A stretch of 64,000 bases of DNA from Psychrobacillus sp. FSL K6-4046 (GTDB lineage: Bacteria; Bacillota; Bacilli; Bacillales_A; Planococcaceae). Positions 49,275-60,542 of the stretch are shown in pieces; the stretch's first letter is position 1; each line of letters starts with the position of its first letter. The stretch is taken from the NCBI RefSeq assembly GCF_038624605.1, contig NZ_CP152020.1:1543312-1607311 (forward strand), written 5' to 3'. Under the pieces are notes generated by a model that worked only from the letters and a program-made list of their open reading frames with translations, did not search any database and was not told where the DNA came from. The position numbers were made by a program, and so were the translations under genes.

Positions 49275-51908
49275 ATGAAACATTTAACTGGTGCACAAAT
49301 TAGACAAATGTATTTAGACTTTTTTATAGAAAAAGGTCACTCACAAGAACCATCTGCTCCACTTGTACCGATTAATGACGCTTCACTTCTTTGGATCAAT
49401 AGTGGAGTTGCTACGTTAAAAAAATATTTTGATGGACGTGTAATTCCAGAAAATCCAAGAATCACAAATGCACAAAAATCTATTCGTACAAATGATATTG
49501 AAAATGTAGGAAAGACAGCTAGACATCATACGTTCTTTGAAATGCTAGGAAACTTCTCAATCGGTGAATATTTTAAAAAAGAAGCAATTCATTGGGCTTG
49601 GGAGTTTTTGACTGATGAAAAGTGGATGGGCTTTGAACCTGAAAAGCTATCTATTACCATTCATCCAGAAGATGAAGAGGCATATGTTATCTGGAAGGAT
49701 GAAATTGGTATTCCAGAAGAGCGTATTATTCGTTTAGAAGGAAACTTCTGGGATATTGGAGAAGGACCGAGTGGACCTAACTCAGAAATTTTCTATGACC
49801 GTGGTGAAACCTATGGTAATGATGTAAATGATCCAGAACTTTATCCAGGTGGAGAAAATGATCGATATTTAGAAATCTGGAACTTAGTTTTCTCTGAGTT
49901 TAACCATAATCCAGATCACACATATACACCATTACCAAAGCAAAACATCGATACTGGAATGGGCTTGGAGCGTATGGCTAGTGTTGTACAAAATGTTCCA
50001 ACTAACTTTGATACAGACCTATTCATGCCGATTATCGAGCAAACTGAAACAATTGCAGGTAAGAAGTATCGCCAAAACAAGGAGAATGACGTAGCTTTCA
50101 AAGTAATTGCTGACCATATTCGTACCGTTGCATTTGCTATTGGAGATGGGGCTTTACCTTCCAATGAAGGACGCGGCTATGTACTGAGAAGACTTCTTCG
50201 CAGAGCTGTCCGTTTTGCAAAACAACTAGGTATCGATCAGCCTTTTTTATTTGAGCTTGTACCTGTAGTAGGGGAAATCATGAAGGATTTCTATCCAGAA
50301 GTTACAGAGAAAAAAGACTTCATCATGCGTGTTATTAAAACAGAGGAAGAAAGATTCCATGAAACACTACACGATGGGCTTAGCATTTTAGAAAAAGTAA
50401 TTGAGGAGCAACGTTCAAAAGGCGAGTCATTTATACCTGGAACAACGACTTTTACACTTTATGACACATACGGCTTCCCGATTGAGTTAACAGAGGAATA
50501 TGCAGAAGAAGCAAATATGACAGTTGATCATAAGGGCTTTAAAGCTGAAATGGAAGCTCAACGTTCTAGAGCACGTGCTGCTCGTCAGAATGTAGATTCT
50601 ATGCAGGTGCAATCTGCTGTTTTTAGTAACTTACAAGATGAAAGTGAGTTTGTTGGCTACGATACGCTAAGTGTCACTACAAAGGTTACCTCTATTGTAC
50701 TTGGGCAAGAATTAGTTAAATCTGCTCAAGAAGGCGATGAAGTGAAAATTATTTTAACCCAGACACCTTTCTATGCGGAAAGTGGGGGTCAAATAGCAGA
50801 TCATGGAACAATTGAAAATGATAATTTCCGTGGGTTTGTAAAGGATGTTCAAAAAGCTCCAAATGGTCAAAATCTACACACTGTTATTATTGAGTCTGGA
50901 GAAATGACGGTTGGGGCTGACATAGTAGCTACAGTAGATCAAACATTAAGAGGTCACACTATAAAAAATCACTCGGCAACACATATTCTACATCAAGCTT
51001 TAAAAGACGTTCTAGGAACACATGTAAACCAAGCTGGCTCATATGTTGGACCAGATCGCTTACGTTTTGACTTTTCTCATTTTGGGCAAGTAACGAAAGA
51101 AGAGCTAGAAACAATTGAGCGTATAGTTAATGAGAAGGTGTGGGATAATATCCCGGTAGTAACTGGATATCACAATATTGAAGAGGCAAAAAATATGGGT
51201 GCCATGGCTCTTTTCGGAGAAAAATATGGAGATATTGTGAGAGTAGTTCAAATGGGAGCTTATTCATTAGAGCTTTGCGGTGGAGTGCATGTGAAAAACA
51301 CGTCCGAGATAGGCTACTTTAAAATCCTTTCTGAAGGCGGTATCGGTGCAGGAACACGTCGTATTGAAGCAGTTACTGGAAAAGGTGCATTTGAGGTTAT
51401 TAAAGAGGAAGAAATGCTTCTTACGGAAGCTGCTTCACTAGTAAAAGCTCAACCAAAGGATTTAGTTATGAAGGTTTCTCAATTGTTAGGTGAATTGAAA
51501 AACATTCAAAGAGAAAATGAATCATTATCTGCTAAAATCGCTAATAGTCAGGCATCTTCCGTTTTATCATCAGCTCAAACTATTAATGGCATTACGGTGC
51601 TCTCTGTAAAAGTAGAGGCTAAGGATAATAATCAGCTAAGACAAATGATGGATGATTTAAAACAAAAAATGGATAATGCTGTCATAGTTTTAGGCGCAGT
51701 AGACGAGGAAAAAGTAATGATTTCTGCTGGAGTGACTAAGGATTTAGTAGGTGGGAACTACCATGCTGGAAATATTGTCAAACTAGTCGCTGAACAATGT
51801 GGAGGTAAAGGTGGGGGCCGTCCGGACTTTGCCATGGCTGGGGCTAAAGACGCAAGTAAGCTAGAGCTTGCACTTAACTCCGTTTACGAATACATCAAAT
51901 CAGTTTAA
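49275..51908 (+). CDS. alaS: Alanyl-tRNA synthetase
   Basis: A class II synthetase with the editing domain. The start [17 protein letters not shown], core motifs ([28 protein letters not shown] split over about 51-80), editing zinc motif HSATHILH near 570, [13 protein letters not shown] near 670, and the C-Ala domain [14 protein letters not shown] near 845 are all present. Product 877 residues. ATG 49275 follows AGGAGG. Confidence 0.97.
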   Translation: MKHLTGAQIRQMYLDFFIEKGHSQEPSAPLVPINDASLLWINSGVATLKKYFDGRVIPENPRITNAQKSIRTNDIENVGKTARHHTFFEMLGNFSIGEYFKKEAIHWAWEFLTDEKWMGFEPEKLSITIHPEDEEAYVIWKDEIGIPEERIIRLEGNFWDIGEGPSGPNSEIFYDRGETYGNDVNDPELYPGGENDRYLEIWNLVFSEFNHNPDHTYTPLPKQNIDTGMGLERMASVVQNVPTNFDTDLFMPIIEQTETIAGKKYRQNKENDVAFKVIADHIRTVAFAIGDGALPSNEGRGYVLRRLLRRAVRFAKQLGIDQPFLFELVPVVGEIMKDFYPEVTEKKDFIMRVIKTEEERFHETLHDGLSILEKVIEEQRSKGESFIPGTTTFTLYDTYGFPIELTEEYAEEANMTVDHKGFKAEMEAQRSRARAARQNVDSMQVQSAVFSNLQDESEFVGYDTLSVTTKVTSIVLGQELVKSAQEGDEVKIILTQTPFYAESGGQIADHGTIENDNFRGFVKDVQKAPNGQNLHTVIIESGEMTVGADIVATVDQTLRGHTIKNHSATHILHQALKDVLGTHVNQAGSYVGPDRLRFDFSHFGQVTKEELETIERIVNEKVWDNIPVVTGYHNIEEAKNMGAMALFGEKYGDIVRVVQMGAYSLELCGGVHVKNTSEIGYFKILSEGGIGAGTRRIEAVTGKGAFEVIKEEEMLLTEAASLVKAQPKDLVMKVSQLLGELKNIQRENESLSAKIANSQASSVLSSAQTINGITVLSVKVEAKDNNQLRQMMDDLKQKMDNAVIVLGAVDEEKVMISAGVTKDLVGGNYHAGNIVKLVAEQCGGKGGGRPDFAMAGAKDASKLELALNSVYEYIKSV

Positions 51909-51984
51909 ACTATTTCAAAAATAGGGTATACTTAACAAATAACTAAGCAAACATTATTACCAATTTGAAAGCGAGGTGCTGATC

Positions 51985-52251
51985 ATGAGTTCATTTGATA
52001 AAACAATGAAATTCAATTTCCCAGAGGAATCGATGGAACAAGAAGTCAAACATGTGATGCTTCAGGTTCACTCTGCATTAGAGGAAAAAGGATATAACTC
52101 TATAAATCAAATTGTTGGCTATTTACTTTCTGGTGATCCAGCTTATATTCCTCGCCATCAAGATGCTCGAAATATGATCCGTAAATTAGAACGAGATGAA
52201 ATTTTAGAGGAGCTAGTTAAGTTCTATATTAAAAAGAATAATGAGGCGTAA
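51985..52251 (+). CDS. ireB: IreB-family regulatory phosphoprotein
   Basis: An 88-residue member of the DUF965/IreB family. In Enterococcus IreB is phosphorylated by the IreK (PrkC-like) kinase and affects cephalosporin resistance. The conserved stretches MKFNFPEE and [19 protein letters not shown] are present. ATG 51985 follows GAGGTG. The ireB-ruvX-DUF1292 set after alaS is conserved in Firmicutes. Confidence 0.93.
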   Translation: MSSFDKTMKFNFPEESMEQEVKHVMLQVHSALEEKGYNSINQIVGYLLSGDPAYIPRHQDARNMIRKLERDEILEELVKFYIKKNNEA

Positions 52252-52253
52252 TT

Positions 52254-52673
52254 ATGAGAATAATGGGTTTAGATGTCGGTTCTCGCACCGTGGGCATTGC
52301 AATAAGTGATGCCCTCGGTTGGACAGCCCAGGGAATTGAAACGATCAAAATTAACGAAGATGCACAAGAATTTGGGATGGAACGAATTGATGAATTGGTA
52401 AAACAACATCAAGTGAGTGAGTTCGTTGTAGGCTTTCCTAAAAACATGAATAATTCTATCGGACCGCGTGCAGAAGCTTCGGAACAATTTGCCAAGCTGT
52501 TAACTGACAAATATAACTTTCCAGTAACATTATGGGATGAAAGATTGACAACTATGGCTGCAGAACGTATGTTAATAGATGCGGATGTTAGTCGTAAAAA
52601 ACGCAAGCTAGTTATTGACAAAATGGCTGCTGTAATGATTTTACAAGGATATCTTGATAGAAAAAACAGATGA
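52254..52673 (+). CDS. ruvX: RuvX/YqgF-family nuclease
   Basis: An RNase H-fold protein assigned to Holliday junction resolution or 16S rRNA 5' processing in different bacteria. It starts [19 protein letters not shown], with the first catalytic aspartate, and has [13 protein letters not shown] near 98-110. Length 139. It begins two bases after ireB, so it is translationally linked. Confidence 0.94.
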   Translation: MRIMGLDVGSRTVGIAISDALGWTAQGIETIKINEDAQEFGMERIDELVKQHQVSEFVVGFPKNMNNSIGPRAEASEQFAKLLTDKYNFPVTLWDERLTTMAAERMLIDADVSRKKRKLVIDKMAAVMILQGYLDRKNR

Positions 52674-52684
52674 GGTGACCACAA

Positions 52685-52978
52685 ATGGACCACGGACAAG
52701 AAAATATCACAATCGTTGATGACAACGGAAATGAACAGCTTTGTAACGTATTATTTACATTTGAATCAGATGAATTCGGTAAATCATATGTACTTTACTA
52801 CCCTATCGGTGCTGAAGAAGATGAGAACGAAGAAATAGAAATTCATGCTTCTTCTTTCACTCCAAATGAAAACGGAGAAGATGGAGATTTACATCCAATC
52901 GAGACAGATGCTGAATGGGATATGATCGAAGAAATGTTAAACACATTTTTAGATGAAACAGAAGAAGACGAAGACTAA
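52685..52978 (+). CDS. DUF1292 protein (YrzB-like)
   Basis: A 97-residue very acidic protein ([13 protein letters not shown]; tail LDETEEDED) of the DUF1292 family, found after ruvX in Firmicutes. Function is unknown. SD GAGGTGA precedes ATG 52685. Confidence 0.9.
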   Translation: MDHGQENITIVDDNGNEQLCNVLFTFESDEFGKSYVLYYPIGAEEDENEEIEIHASSFTPNENGEDGDLHPIETDAEWDMIEEMLNTFLDETEEDED

Positions 52979-52987
52979 TTCAAATCT

Positions 52988-53030
52988 AAAAAGGGTGGAC
53001 TGAGTATTCTCATTCCATCCTTTTTCTTTT
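52988..53030 (+). terminator. Terminator after the DUF1292 gene
   Basis: AAAAAGGGTGGA (52988-52999) and TCCATCCTTTTT (53014-53025) pair, with an inner TGA/TCA, followed by CTTTTTG. Confidence 0.88.
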
Positions 53031-53075
53031 TGTGAAGCATCATGTATAATAAGGGAGAATAAAGGGGGAAAGCCC

Positions 53076-54194
53076 GTGGAAAACAAATCAAAAAAAGAGA
53101 TCATGTTTGATCAGATGAAAAACAAAAAAAAAGAAGTAAAACTTGTTAGAAAAATAGTAATGATAATAGCATTGGTTCTCTTGATCATTATTGCTATAGC
53201 TGGATTCACTGGTTATAACTATGTGAAAGGGGCTCTTGAACCAATGGATCCCGACTCTACTGAGAAAGTGACTGTTGAAATTCCAATTGGCTCAGGTATC
53301 GATAGCATATCTTCGACTCTTGAAAAAAATGGAATAATTAAAAATGCAAAGATTTTTAAATACTATGTTAAGTTTAATAACCAATCTGATTTTCAAGCAG
53401 GTACATATGATTTGTCTAAGGATATGACTTTAGATGAAATTATCGAAAGTCTTAAAACTGGTAAAATTTATAGGGAACCACTACTAACCTTAACCATTCC
53501 AGAAGGATTGACTCTAGAGCAAATTGGAGATGTAGTGGAGAAGAAGACTGGAAATTCTTCCAAGGAATTCTTTGAACTAGTTACGAACGCTGAATTTGTT
53601 GATCGCATGATGAGTAAGTACCCTACATTGTTAACAGAAGAAATCAAAGGGGAAAATATCCGTTACGCATTAGAGGGTTATTTATATCCATCGACATATC
53701 CATTTTACGAGGAAAATCCGACAAATGAAGAAATAGCAGAAATGTTATTGGCTCAAACGGACAAAGCATTGGCACCTTATTATGAATTGCTACAAGCAGA
53801 AGAAAAGTCTGTTCATTGGCTTTTAACCTTTGCTTCCTTATTGGAAGAAGAGGCAACTGCTCAAACAGACCGTGAAAAGATAGCTAGCGTCTTTTTCAAC
53901 CGTTTAGAAATTGATATGCCATTACAAACCGACCCGACTGTACTTTATGCTTTAGGAAGCCATAAAGATCGTGTATTATTTGAGGACTTAGAAATTGATA
54001 ATCCATATAATACTTACCAAAACAAAGGATTACCACCAGGTCCGATTGCAAATGCAGGGAAAATGTCCATAGAGGCAACTTTAGATCCTGAAAAGACAGA
54101 ATACTTCTATTTCCTAGCTGATAAAGAAGGAAAAAATCATTTTTCTAAAACATATGATGAACATCTTCAAAAAATAGACGAACATTTAAAATAA
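53076..54194 (+). CDS. mltG: Endolytic murein transglycosylase MltG
   Basis: MltG cuts nascent glycan strands at the membrane. One membrane span (about 25-48) is followed by a LysM-like subdomain (VEIPIGSGIDSISSTL) and the YceG catalytic domain with the glutamate in ASLLEEEA (about 248-255) and the closing NTYQNKGLPPGPIANAG. Length 372. Start GTG 53076 after AAAGGGGGAAAG. A TATAAT at 53045-53050 is a likely -10 with a poor -35. Confidence 0.95.
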   Translation: MENKSKKEIMFDQMKNKKKEVKLVRKIVMIIALVLLIIIAIAGFTGYNYVKGALEPMDPDSTEKVTVEIPIGSGIDSISSTLEKNGIIKNAKIFKYYVKFNNQSDFQAGTYDLSKDMTLDEIIESLKTGKIYREPLLTLTIPEGLTLEQIGDVVEKKTGNSSKEFFELVTNAEFVDRMMSKYPTLLTEEIKGENIRYALEGYLYPSTYPFYEENPTNEEIAEMLLAQTDKALAPYYELLQAEEKSVHWLLTFASLLEEEATAQTDREKIASVFFNRLEIDMPLQTDPTVLYALGSHKDRVLFEDLEIDNPYNTYQNKGLPPGPIANAGKMSIEATLDPEKTEYFYFLADKEGKNHFSKTYDEHLQKIDEHLK

Positions 54195-54201
54195 TTAGCA
54201 T

Positions 54202-54240
54202 GCAGGAGAAGGAAGGTTATCGCTTTCCTTCTCCTGCTAT
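54202..54240 (+). terminator. Hairpin after mltG
   Basis: GCAGGAGAAGGAA (54202-54214) and TTCCTTCTCCTGC (54225-54237) pair perfectly over 13 bases. The T run is weak, so termination may be partial. Confidence 0.7.
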
Positions 54241-54380
54241 GTTATTATAAGATGGGTTTTTTACGTATCAGGTTATATTTGTCTGTTGATTATCCTTGTA
54301 CTTAGGAGTAGAATTTCGGGAAGCAGAGATATCTCCAGTTTACATAACGAAATAACCTTGCATCTAAAAGGAGTTAAGCT

Positions 54381-55013
54381 ATGAACATCAGTGAAGATTT
54401 TATGAAAAATCTAATTAAGCCAAGAGAACCTATCTTTATTGAAATGGAGAGCTATGCAAAAGAAAACCATGTACCAATTATGCAACTGTCGGGAATGGAA
54501 GTATTGCTACAGTTACTCTCTTTACAGAAGCCAACCTCTATTTTAGAACTTGGAACAGCAATCGGTTATTCTTCTATGCGCATGGCCGACAAACTAGATG
54601 CTTCTATTGTCACAGTAGAGCGTGATGAGCAAAAAGCGATGTTAGCTAAGGAATATATTAACCGAGCCAACTTGGAGGAACGCATCAGAGTCATTATTGG
54701 AGACGCCTTAGAGTTAGACGAGGATACTTTGAATAATCAAAGATTTGATGCTATTTTTATTGATGCTGCAAAAGGACAATATAAAAAATTCTTTGAAAAG
54801 TACGCACCTTTGTTAAACGATAGGGGCGTTATTTACTGTGATAATATATTGTTAAACGGTCTCTCCGAGCTTCCAATAGAAGAGGTTCCAAGAAGGAAAA
54901 GAACCATGGTGCGAAACCAGCATCAGTTTATGGAATGGTTAATGCAGCATCCAGACTATGACACAGCATTCTTTTCTGTGGGAGACGGAATGCTAGTAAG
55001 TATAAAGAGGTGA
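54381..55013 (+). CDS. trmR: tRNA 5-hydroxyuridine methyltransferase TrmR
   Basis: A class I O-methyltransferase like B. subtilis YrrM (TrmR), which turns ho5U34 into mo5U34. The SAM motif ILELGTAIGYSSMRMA lies near 54-69 and the metal-binding DAIFIDAAKGQY near 127-138. It precedes two U32 genes that make the ho5U substrate; the four-base overlap in the longest frame falls in the SD of the next gene. Confidence 0.9.
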   Translation: MNISEDFMKNLIKPREPIFIEMESYAKENHVPIMQLSGMEVLLQLLSLQKPTSILELGTAIGYSSMRMADKLDASIVTVERDEQKAMLAKEYINRANLEERIRVIIGDALELDEDTLNNQRFDAIFIDAAKGQYKKFFEKYAPLLNDRGVIYCDNILLNGLSELPIEEVPRRKRTMVRNQHQFMEWLMQHPDYDTAFFSVGDGMLVSIKR

Positions 55014-55018
55014 CAAGC

Positions 55019-55948
55019 ATGAAAAAAGCAGAATTACTAGTGACACCTAAAAATGTAGAGCACATTCGAGAGCTTATACAGGCGGGTGCAGATGCTTTTT
55101 TAGTAGGCGAACAGTATTTTGGGTTAAGGCTAGCAGGAGAATTTACACTAGATGATATTCAAGCAGCGACAAAGCTAGTAAAAGAACATAATAAAAAAAT
55201 TTACGTTGCCATGAACGGCATTTTTCACAATGACAAAGTAGATGAACTTGGCCCTTATATGCAGAAAATACAAGAAATTGGTGTAGATGCAATTGTATTT
55301 GGTGACCCGGCGGTAATTATTGCTAGGAGAGAGGCGGGAGTTACACTACCTCTTCATTGGAATACTGAACAAACAGCTACTAATTACTTTACAGCAAACT
55401 ATTGGGGAAAACGTGGTTCTACAAGAGCTGTTTTAGCTCGTGAGCTTAGCTTAGAAGAAGTGATAGATATAAAAGAAAATGCAGAAGTCGAAGTAGAGGC
55501 ACAGGTGCACGGAATGACGTGTATGTTCCAGTCTAAGCGATCTTTAATCGGCAACTATTTTCTTTTTCAAGATAAAGCAATGGAAGTGGAAAACCGCTGT
55601 CAAAATAAAAATATGTTTTTACATGATAAAGAGCGATCGAATAAGTACCCTATCTTCGAGGATCAAAATGGAACCCATATTTTTAGTCCGAATGATATTT
55701 GTATGATTGATGAGTTAGATGAGTTTTTAGATGCAGGAGTGGATAGCTTAAAGATTGATGGCATTCTCCATGAAACGTCATATGTAACGGAAGTCACTAG
55801 CTACTATCGTCAGGCAATTGATGCATACTATGAATCACGTTCCGCCTATAAAGAGATTAAAAAGGAACTATTTAAGAAAATTGAAGCTATTCAACCTCCA
55901 CTTAGACCCTTGGATACCGGATTCTATTTTAAAGAAACAGTATACTAA
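55019..55948 (+). CDS. trhP1: U32-family tRNA hydroxylation protein TrhP1
   Basis: In B. subtilis the two U32 proteins YrrN and YrrO (TrhP1, TrhP2) are needed for prephenate-dependent 5-hydroxylation of U34. This 309-residue shorter member matches YrrN. It lacks the full cysteine set of the longer paralogue (only the C in HGMTCMF and one or two others), consistent with a partner role. ATG 55019 follows GAGGTG. Confidence 0.88.
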   Translation: MKKAELLVTPKNVEHIRELIQAGADAFLVGEQYFGLRLAGEFTLDDIQAATKLVKEHNKKIYVAMNGIFHNDKVDELGPYMQKIQEIGVDAIVFGDPAVIIARREAGVTLPLHWNTEQTATNYFTANYWGKRGSTRAVLARELSLEEVIDIKENAEVEVEAQVHGMTCMFQSKRSLIGNYFLFQDKAMEVENRCQNKNMFLHDKERSNKYPIFEDQNGTHIFSPNDICMIDELDEFLDAGVDSLKIDGILHETSYVTEVTSYYRQAIDAYYESRSAYKEIKKELFKKIEAIQPPLRPLDTGFYFKETVY

Positions 55949-56000
55949 TTGCGTAGCTCTTAGCTGAAATTATTTTCGGTTCAGAAAGGACAGAATTCAT

Positions 56001-57278
56001 GTGATAAACACGAAAATAGATGAAATAAGTGAATTAGTCGACGGCAAACGTGTCATTACGAAAAAGCCTGAGTTATTGGCTCCGGCCGGTAGTCTAGAAA
56101 AATTAAAAATTGCTGTTCATTATGGTGCAGATGCAGTATTTATAGGTGGTAGAGAGTTTGGCTTACGTTCAAACGCAGGTAATTTCTCCATTGATGAAAT
56201 GCGTGAGGGTGTCGAGTTTGCCAATCGATACGGAGCAAAAATTTATGTTACAACTAATATCTTTGCTCATAACGAAAATATGGACGGGCTAGAGGAGTAT
56301 TTAAAGTCAATAGAGGCTGCAGGAGTAACTGGAATTATAGTTGCAGATCCTTTAATTATAGAAACCTGTAGGGAGGCAGCTCCTAAGCTAGAAATTCATC
56401 TAAGTACTCAACAATCCCTTTCTAACTGGAAAGCAGTCCAATATTGGAAGGAAGAAGGCTTACACCGAGTTGTTTTAGCTCGAGAAACAAGCGGTGAAGA
56501 AATAAAGCTAATGAAAGAAAAAGTGGATATAGAGATTGAGACATTTATCCATGGAGCTATGTGTATAGCATATAGCGGTAGATGTACACTCTCTAATCAT
56601 ATGACTGCTCGCGATTCTAACCGCGGTGGTTGCTGCCAATCATGCCGATGGGACTACGATCTCTATGAAGCAAGCTCTAATGGAGAAGAGAAAGCATTAT
56701 TTGAAGAAGAAGATACTCCTTTTGCTATGAGTCCAAAAGATTTGAAGCTAGTTGAATCTATTCCTAAAATGATTGAAATGGGAATTGATTCTCTAAAAGT
56801 AGAAGGTCGTATGAAATCTATTCACTATATAGCTACAGTTATTAGTGTATATCGTAAAGTCATCGATGCTTATTGTGCGGACCCAGAAAACTTTGTTATG
56901 AAGCAGGAATGGTTGGAAGAGCTTGAAAAGTGTGCAAACCGAGAAGCAGATACAGCATTCTTTGAGGGTGAACCTGGTGTTGAACAACAAATGTATGGCG
57001 TTCATGACAAAAAACTGGGATACGACTTTGTTGGGCTAGTTCTAGACTATAACGATGAAACACAAGTAGTAACATTACAACAGAGAAACTACTTCAAGCC
57101 AGGAGATGAAGTAGAATTCTTTGGACCCGAAATCGACAACGTTCGATTAGTAATTGGCGAACTTAAAAATGAAAAGGGAAAAGTTCTAGATGCAGCAAGA
57201 CATCCCTTAGAAATAGTTCAATTTACATGTCCGACTAAATTATATCCAAACAACATGATGAGAAAGGGGTTAAACTAA
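56001..57278 (+). CDS. trhP2: U32-family tRNA hydroxylation protein TrhP2
   Basis: A 425-residue U32 protein of the YrrO type. It has the cluster-binding cysteines [17 protein letters not shown] (about 178-194) and [12 protein letters not shown] (about 204-215), likely Fe-S ligands. U32 members were first labelled as peptidases; the tRNA role is the better supported one for this gene pair. Start GTG 56001 after AAAGGACAG. The stop overlaps the udk start by one base. Confidence 0.9.
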   Translation: MINTKIDEISELVDGKRVITKKPELLAPAGSLEKLKIAVHYGADAVFIGGREFGLRSNAGNFSIDEMREGVEFANRYGAKIYVTTNIFAHNENMDGLEEYLKSIEAAGVTGIIVADPLIIETCREAAPKLEIHLSTQQSLSNWKAVQYWKEEGLHRVVLARETSGEEIKLMKEKVDIEIETFIHGAMCIAYSGRCTLSNHMTARDSNRGGCCQSCRWDYDLYEASSNGEEKALFEEEDTPFAMSPKDLKLVESIPKMIEMGIDSLKVEGRMKSIHYIATVISVYRKVIDAYCADPENFVMKQEWLEELEKCANREADTAFFEGEPGVEQQMYGVHDKKLGYDFVGLVLDYNDETQVVTLQQRNYFKPGDEVEFFGPEIDNVRLVIGELKNEKGKVLDAARHPLEIVQFTCPTKLYPNNMMRKGLN

Positions 57279-57916
57279 TGGCTAAACGTACTCCGCTTAT
57301 CATAGGCATCACTGGTGGTTCCGGTTCAGGAAAGACCAGCGTTACCCAAGCAATTAGTGAAGTTTTTAAAGACCATTCTGTAGTAGTTATTGAACAAGAT
57401 TATTACTATAAAGACCAAAGCCATTTAGCTTTTGAAGAAAGATTGAATACAAATTACGATCATCCCTTTGCTTTTGACAATGACCTACTTATTCAGCATG
57501 TAAATGATTTGCTGAACGACAAAGCAATTGAAAAACCAATTTATGATTATGCACAACACACGCGTTCAAGTGAAACAGTCCTGATCCAACCAAAGGATGT
57601 AATTATTTTAGAAGGTATCCTAGTGCTAGAGGACGAGCGTTTAAGAAACCTCATGGATATAAAATTATTTGTAGATACAGACTCGGATTTACGTATTATT
57701 CGAAGAATTTTACGTGATATTCATGAGAGGGGCCGTACTGTAGAATCTGTAGTAGAACAATATTTAACAGTCGTTCGCCCGATGCATAATCAGTTTATAG
57801 AGCCTACTAAAAGATACGCAGATGTAATTATTCCTGAAGGCGGTCAAAATGAGGTAGCAATCGATTTAATGGTTACAAAAATAAAAACTATTCTTGAAAC
57901 TAATGCTATTGTATAA
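57278..57916 (+). CDS. udk: Uridine kinase
   Basis: Udk phosphorylates uridine and cytidine for salvage. P-loop GGSGSGKTS lies near 13-21, with the family DQDYYYK-like stretch [11 protein letters not shown] near 40-50. Length 212. It is the last gene of the trmR-trhP cluster, as in B. subtilis. Confidence 0.96.
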   Translation: MAKRTPLIIGITGGSGSGKTSVTQAISEVFKDHSVVVIEQDYYYKDQSHLAFEERLNTNYDHPFAFDNDLLIQHVNDLLNDKAIEKPIYDYAQHTRSSETVLIQPKDVIILEGILVLEDERLRNLMDIKLFVDTDSDLRIIRRILRDIHERGRTVESVVEQYLTVVRPMHNQFIEPTKRYADVIIPEGGQNEVAIDLMVTKIKTILETNAIV

Positions 57917-58028
57917 TATGATGATGAAAGATTTACAAATATTTCATTAAATTCATATCATTTTAACTCGAAGCATATGAATAGGAAATATATGTTTATA
58001 AAGAGGGATTTTAAAGGAGTGTATGGAA

Positions 58029-58502
58029 GTGTCAACAGAGAAACAATTTCCGATGACTGTAGCAGGTAAACGTAAACTAGAAGAAGAATTAGAAGTATTA
58101 AAAACTGTAAAACGTAAAGAAGTCGTAGAACGTATTAAGATCGCTCGTAGCTTCGGTGATCTATCGGAGAATTCGGAGTATGATTCTGCTAAGGAAGACC
58201 AAGCTTTTGTTGAAGGAAGAATCTCTACAATTGAATCCATGATTCGAAATGCTGTGATTATCGAAGAGGAAGATAATAATGATGTTGTCTCTTTAGGTAA
58301 AACAGTGACATTTGTTGAAATTCCAGATGGAGATGAAGAAAGCTACACTATCGTTGGATCTGCTGAAGCTGATCCTTTAGAAGGGCTTATCTCAAACGAT
58401 TCTCCTATTGCTAAAGGCTTACTTGGAAAGACAACCGGAGATAAAGTGAAAATCCTTACTCCAGGCGGAGAAATGGATGTAGAAATTATTTCTATTTCAT
58501 AA
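58029..58502 (+). CDS. greA: Transcription elongation factor GreA
   Basis: GreA stimulates transcript cleavage by backtracked RNA polymerase. The coiled coil with the acidic tip [19 protein letters not shown] (about 37-55) and the C-terminal FKBP-like domain are present. GTG 58029 is nine bases after AAAGGAG and gives [10 protein letters not shown], matching B. subtilis GreA in length (157) and start; ATG 58023 is only three bases from the SD. Confidence 0.96.
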   Translation: MSTEKQFPMTVAGKRKLEEELEVLKTVKRKEVVERIKIARSFGDLSENSEYDSAKEDQAFVEGRISTIESMIRNAVIIEEEDNNDVVSLGKTVTFVEIPDGDEESYTIVGSAEADPLEGLISNDSPIAKGLLGKTTGDKVKILTPGGEMDVEIISIS

Positions 58503-58522
58503 GACGGACAATATATTTTCAT

Positions 58523-58563
58523 AAATGAGGAGTAGACATTTATATGTTTGCTCCTCATTTTAA
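58523..58563 (+). terminator. Terminator after greA
   Basis: AAATGAGGAG (58523-58532) pairs with CTCCTCATTT (58551-58560), with an inner ACAT/ATGT pair. Confidence 0.82.
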
Positions 58564-58983
58564 ATTTACAAAGAATTTAAGTATAAATAGTTAAGACCTT
58601 TGTCATATTGTTTATTCATTTTTATAACTGTAATGTATTTTTGATATTCCTAAGGGTATAAGTGGATGGACTCACTCTTTCTTCTATGCATATTAATGAT
58701 AGGGCAGAAATGCTATAAAATCCTGAGGACAAGCGCTAGAGGGAGGTAATGTCTTAGCTCATATGCTCTCATGAAATCGTCCGCTGTAGTGGGAAAAAGC
58801 TATTATCGTAGATATTAGTGTATCATTCTCTTTATATCCCTATGATATAATATTTGGAATAAAAATGAGACTTGCTAAAAGCATTTTTATGTATTAAATT
58901 AGTTAGCACCTAAAGTTTTGAAACTTAGTTTCTATTATCACGTCTATTATTTATAGTTCTCTATCTTTAAAAGGAGGAAGAGT
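58564..58983. other. 420-bp gap between greA and yrrS
   Basis: No gene found. It holds a TATAAT (about 58848) without a good -35, then an inverted repeat ATAAAAATG / CATTTTTAT (58860-58892) soon after it. A GC-richer patch (58720-58800) has no recognised family. In B. subtilis a penicillin-binding protein gene (pbpI) lies here; no remnant is visible. Confidence 0.4.
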
Positions 58984-59655
58984 ATGTCAGAACAAAATCA
59001 AAAAATTAACTCACGTTTAAACAAAAATAATCGCAAGAAAAAAACTAATACAATACTGAATGTCTTAATTGGAGTAGTACTTCTGTTAATCATTATAGTT
59101 GTTGTTAATTTAGTGACAGGTGATAAAGAGGAAAAAGATATTGCACAAGAACCAAAAGAAACTGAATCCGTTTCAGAGAGTAGTGAAGTCGAAGAAGAGG
59201 AATCAGAAGATATTGAATTGACTACTGAGGAAATAGCCGAAGAGGACGAACAAAACGAAACAGCCACTGAAGAAAATGATTCGACCACAGAGTCAGGCAC
59301 ATCTTCTAACGACTCAAATGAAATTATAGAAGAATCCGATGATCCAAATGTGGAGGCTGTTGTAGTAGACCCTTCGTGGGAACCAATAGGGACAGCTCAA
59401 GTAGGAGAACATGTCTCTAGCTATACGAAGGAAACAGTAGATTGGGAAGAGAAGGTTGACGCATTAGCTTACGCGGCAAACTTAGACCCATCTAATATGA
59501 TTGTCCAATTTCTAGGTAATGGTGGAAGTCCACAAAAGTCTATAGGAACTGTTACTTCTAAAGATGGAAAAGAAATTTATCGTATATCTTTAGAATGGGT
59601 CGACGGTCAAGGGTGGAAGCCAACTAAAAAAGAAAAGCTGTTATCAGCAAAATAA
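58984..59655 (+). CDS. yrrS: DUF1510 membrane protein (YrrS-like)
   Basis: A 223-residue protein with a basic N-terminus, one membrane span (about 25-43), a long acidic E/S/T-rich linker (about 50-125) and the C-terminal DUF1510 domain (WEPIGTAQVGEHVSSY to GWKPTKKEKL). YrrS is uncharacterised; with the linker it may reach through the peptidoglycan. SD AAAGGAGGA precedes ATG 58984. Confidence 0.87.
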   Translation: MSEQNQKINSRLNKNNRKKKTNTILNVLIGVVLLLIIIVVVNLVTGDKEEKDIAQEPKETESVSESSEVEEEESEDIELTTEEIAEEDEQNETATEENDSTTESGTSSNDSNEIIEESDDPNVEAVVVDPSWEPIGTAQVGEHVSSYTKETVDWEEKVDALAYAANLDPSNMIVQFLGNGGSPQKSIGTVTSKDGKEIYRISLEWVDGQGWKPTKKEKLLSAK

Positions 59656-59666
59656 ATATACAATGT

Positions 59667-59705
59667 GGGAGCGGTACTTGACTAAAGTGCCGCTCTCCTT
59701 TACTT
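59667..59705 (+). terminator. Terminator between yrrS and mtnN
   Basis: GGGAGCGGTACTT (59667-59679) pairs with AAGTGCCGCTCTCC (59685-59698) with one small mismatch, followed by TTTACTTT. Confidence 0.85.
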
Positions 59706-59739
59706 TAAAAGAAGTACTTTTAGAGAGGGGTTTTTAATA

Positions 59740-60432
59740 ATGAAGATTGCCGTAATTGGAGCAATGGAAGAAGAAGTAGAATTATTAAGAAATGCGGTTG
59801 AAAATGCAAAGACTATAGAAATTGCAAATAGTGAGTTTACAACTGGTACATATAAAAGCCATGAAATAATCCTGTTGAAAAGTGGAATTGGCAAAGTAAA
59901 TGCAGCCATGTCTACTGCTATTCTTTTAAATGAGTATAAGCCAGATTATGTCATTAATACAGGATCTGCTGGTGGATATGATCCTAAGCTAGAAGTAGGA
60001 GCAATTGTCATTTCAGATGAAGTAAGACATCATGACGTAGATGTAACTGCATTTGGATATGAGATGGGGCAGGTTCCTCAAATGCCACCTGCATTTAAAT
60101 CTGACGAGCGTTTAATGAAGCTTGCAGAAGATGCGGTAAATGAAATTGGTGAGCATCAGGCCTCAACAGGCTTAATTGCTACTGGTGATACCTTTATGCA
60201 TAATCCAGAACGAGTAGAACTAGTTCGGAGTTATTTTCCTTCTATGAAAGCCTGTGAAATGGAAGCTGCTGCCGTCGCGCAGGTTTGTCATCAATTTTCA
60301 GTACCATTTGTAGTTATTCGTGCTCTTTCCGATATAGCAGGAAAAGAATCCTCGATTAGCTTTGATGAGTTTCTGCCAGTTGCAGCTAAGCATTCCACAC
60401 AAATAGTGCTTCGTGTAATTGAAAACATTTAG
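59740..60432 (+). CDS. mtnN: 5'-methylthioadenosine/S-adenosylhomocysteine nucleosidase
   Basis: It cleaves adenine from SAH and MTA, recycling products of SAM-using enzymes such as TrmR nearby. Motifs: [16 protein letters not shown] at the start, NTGSAGG near 76-82, the purine-binding [11 protein letters not shown] near 172-182 and catalytic aspartate in LSDIAGK near 196-202. Length 230. Confidence 0.96.
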   Translation: MKIAVIGAMEEEVELLRNAVENAKTIEIANSEFTTGTYKSHEIILLKSGIGKVNAAMSTAILLNEYKPDYVINTGSAGGYDPKLEVGAIVISDEVRHHDVDVTAFGYEMGQVPQMPPAFKSDERLMKLAEDAVNEIGEHQASTGLIATGDTFMHNPERVELVRSYFPSMKACEMEAAAVAQVCHQFSVPFVVIRALSDIAGKESSISFDEFLPVAAKHSTQIVLRVIENI

Positions 60433-60542
60433 TTGTCATTAATTGGACAAACTATAGCATAGAATGCATGTAATTAGTATTTCCTATATGTGCTATGATG
60501 AAAGTATTAAAAGCTTTTCACAATAGTCTAGGGGGAGATCAG

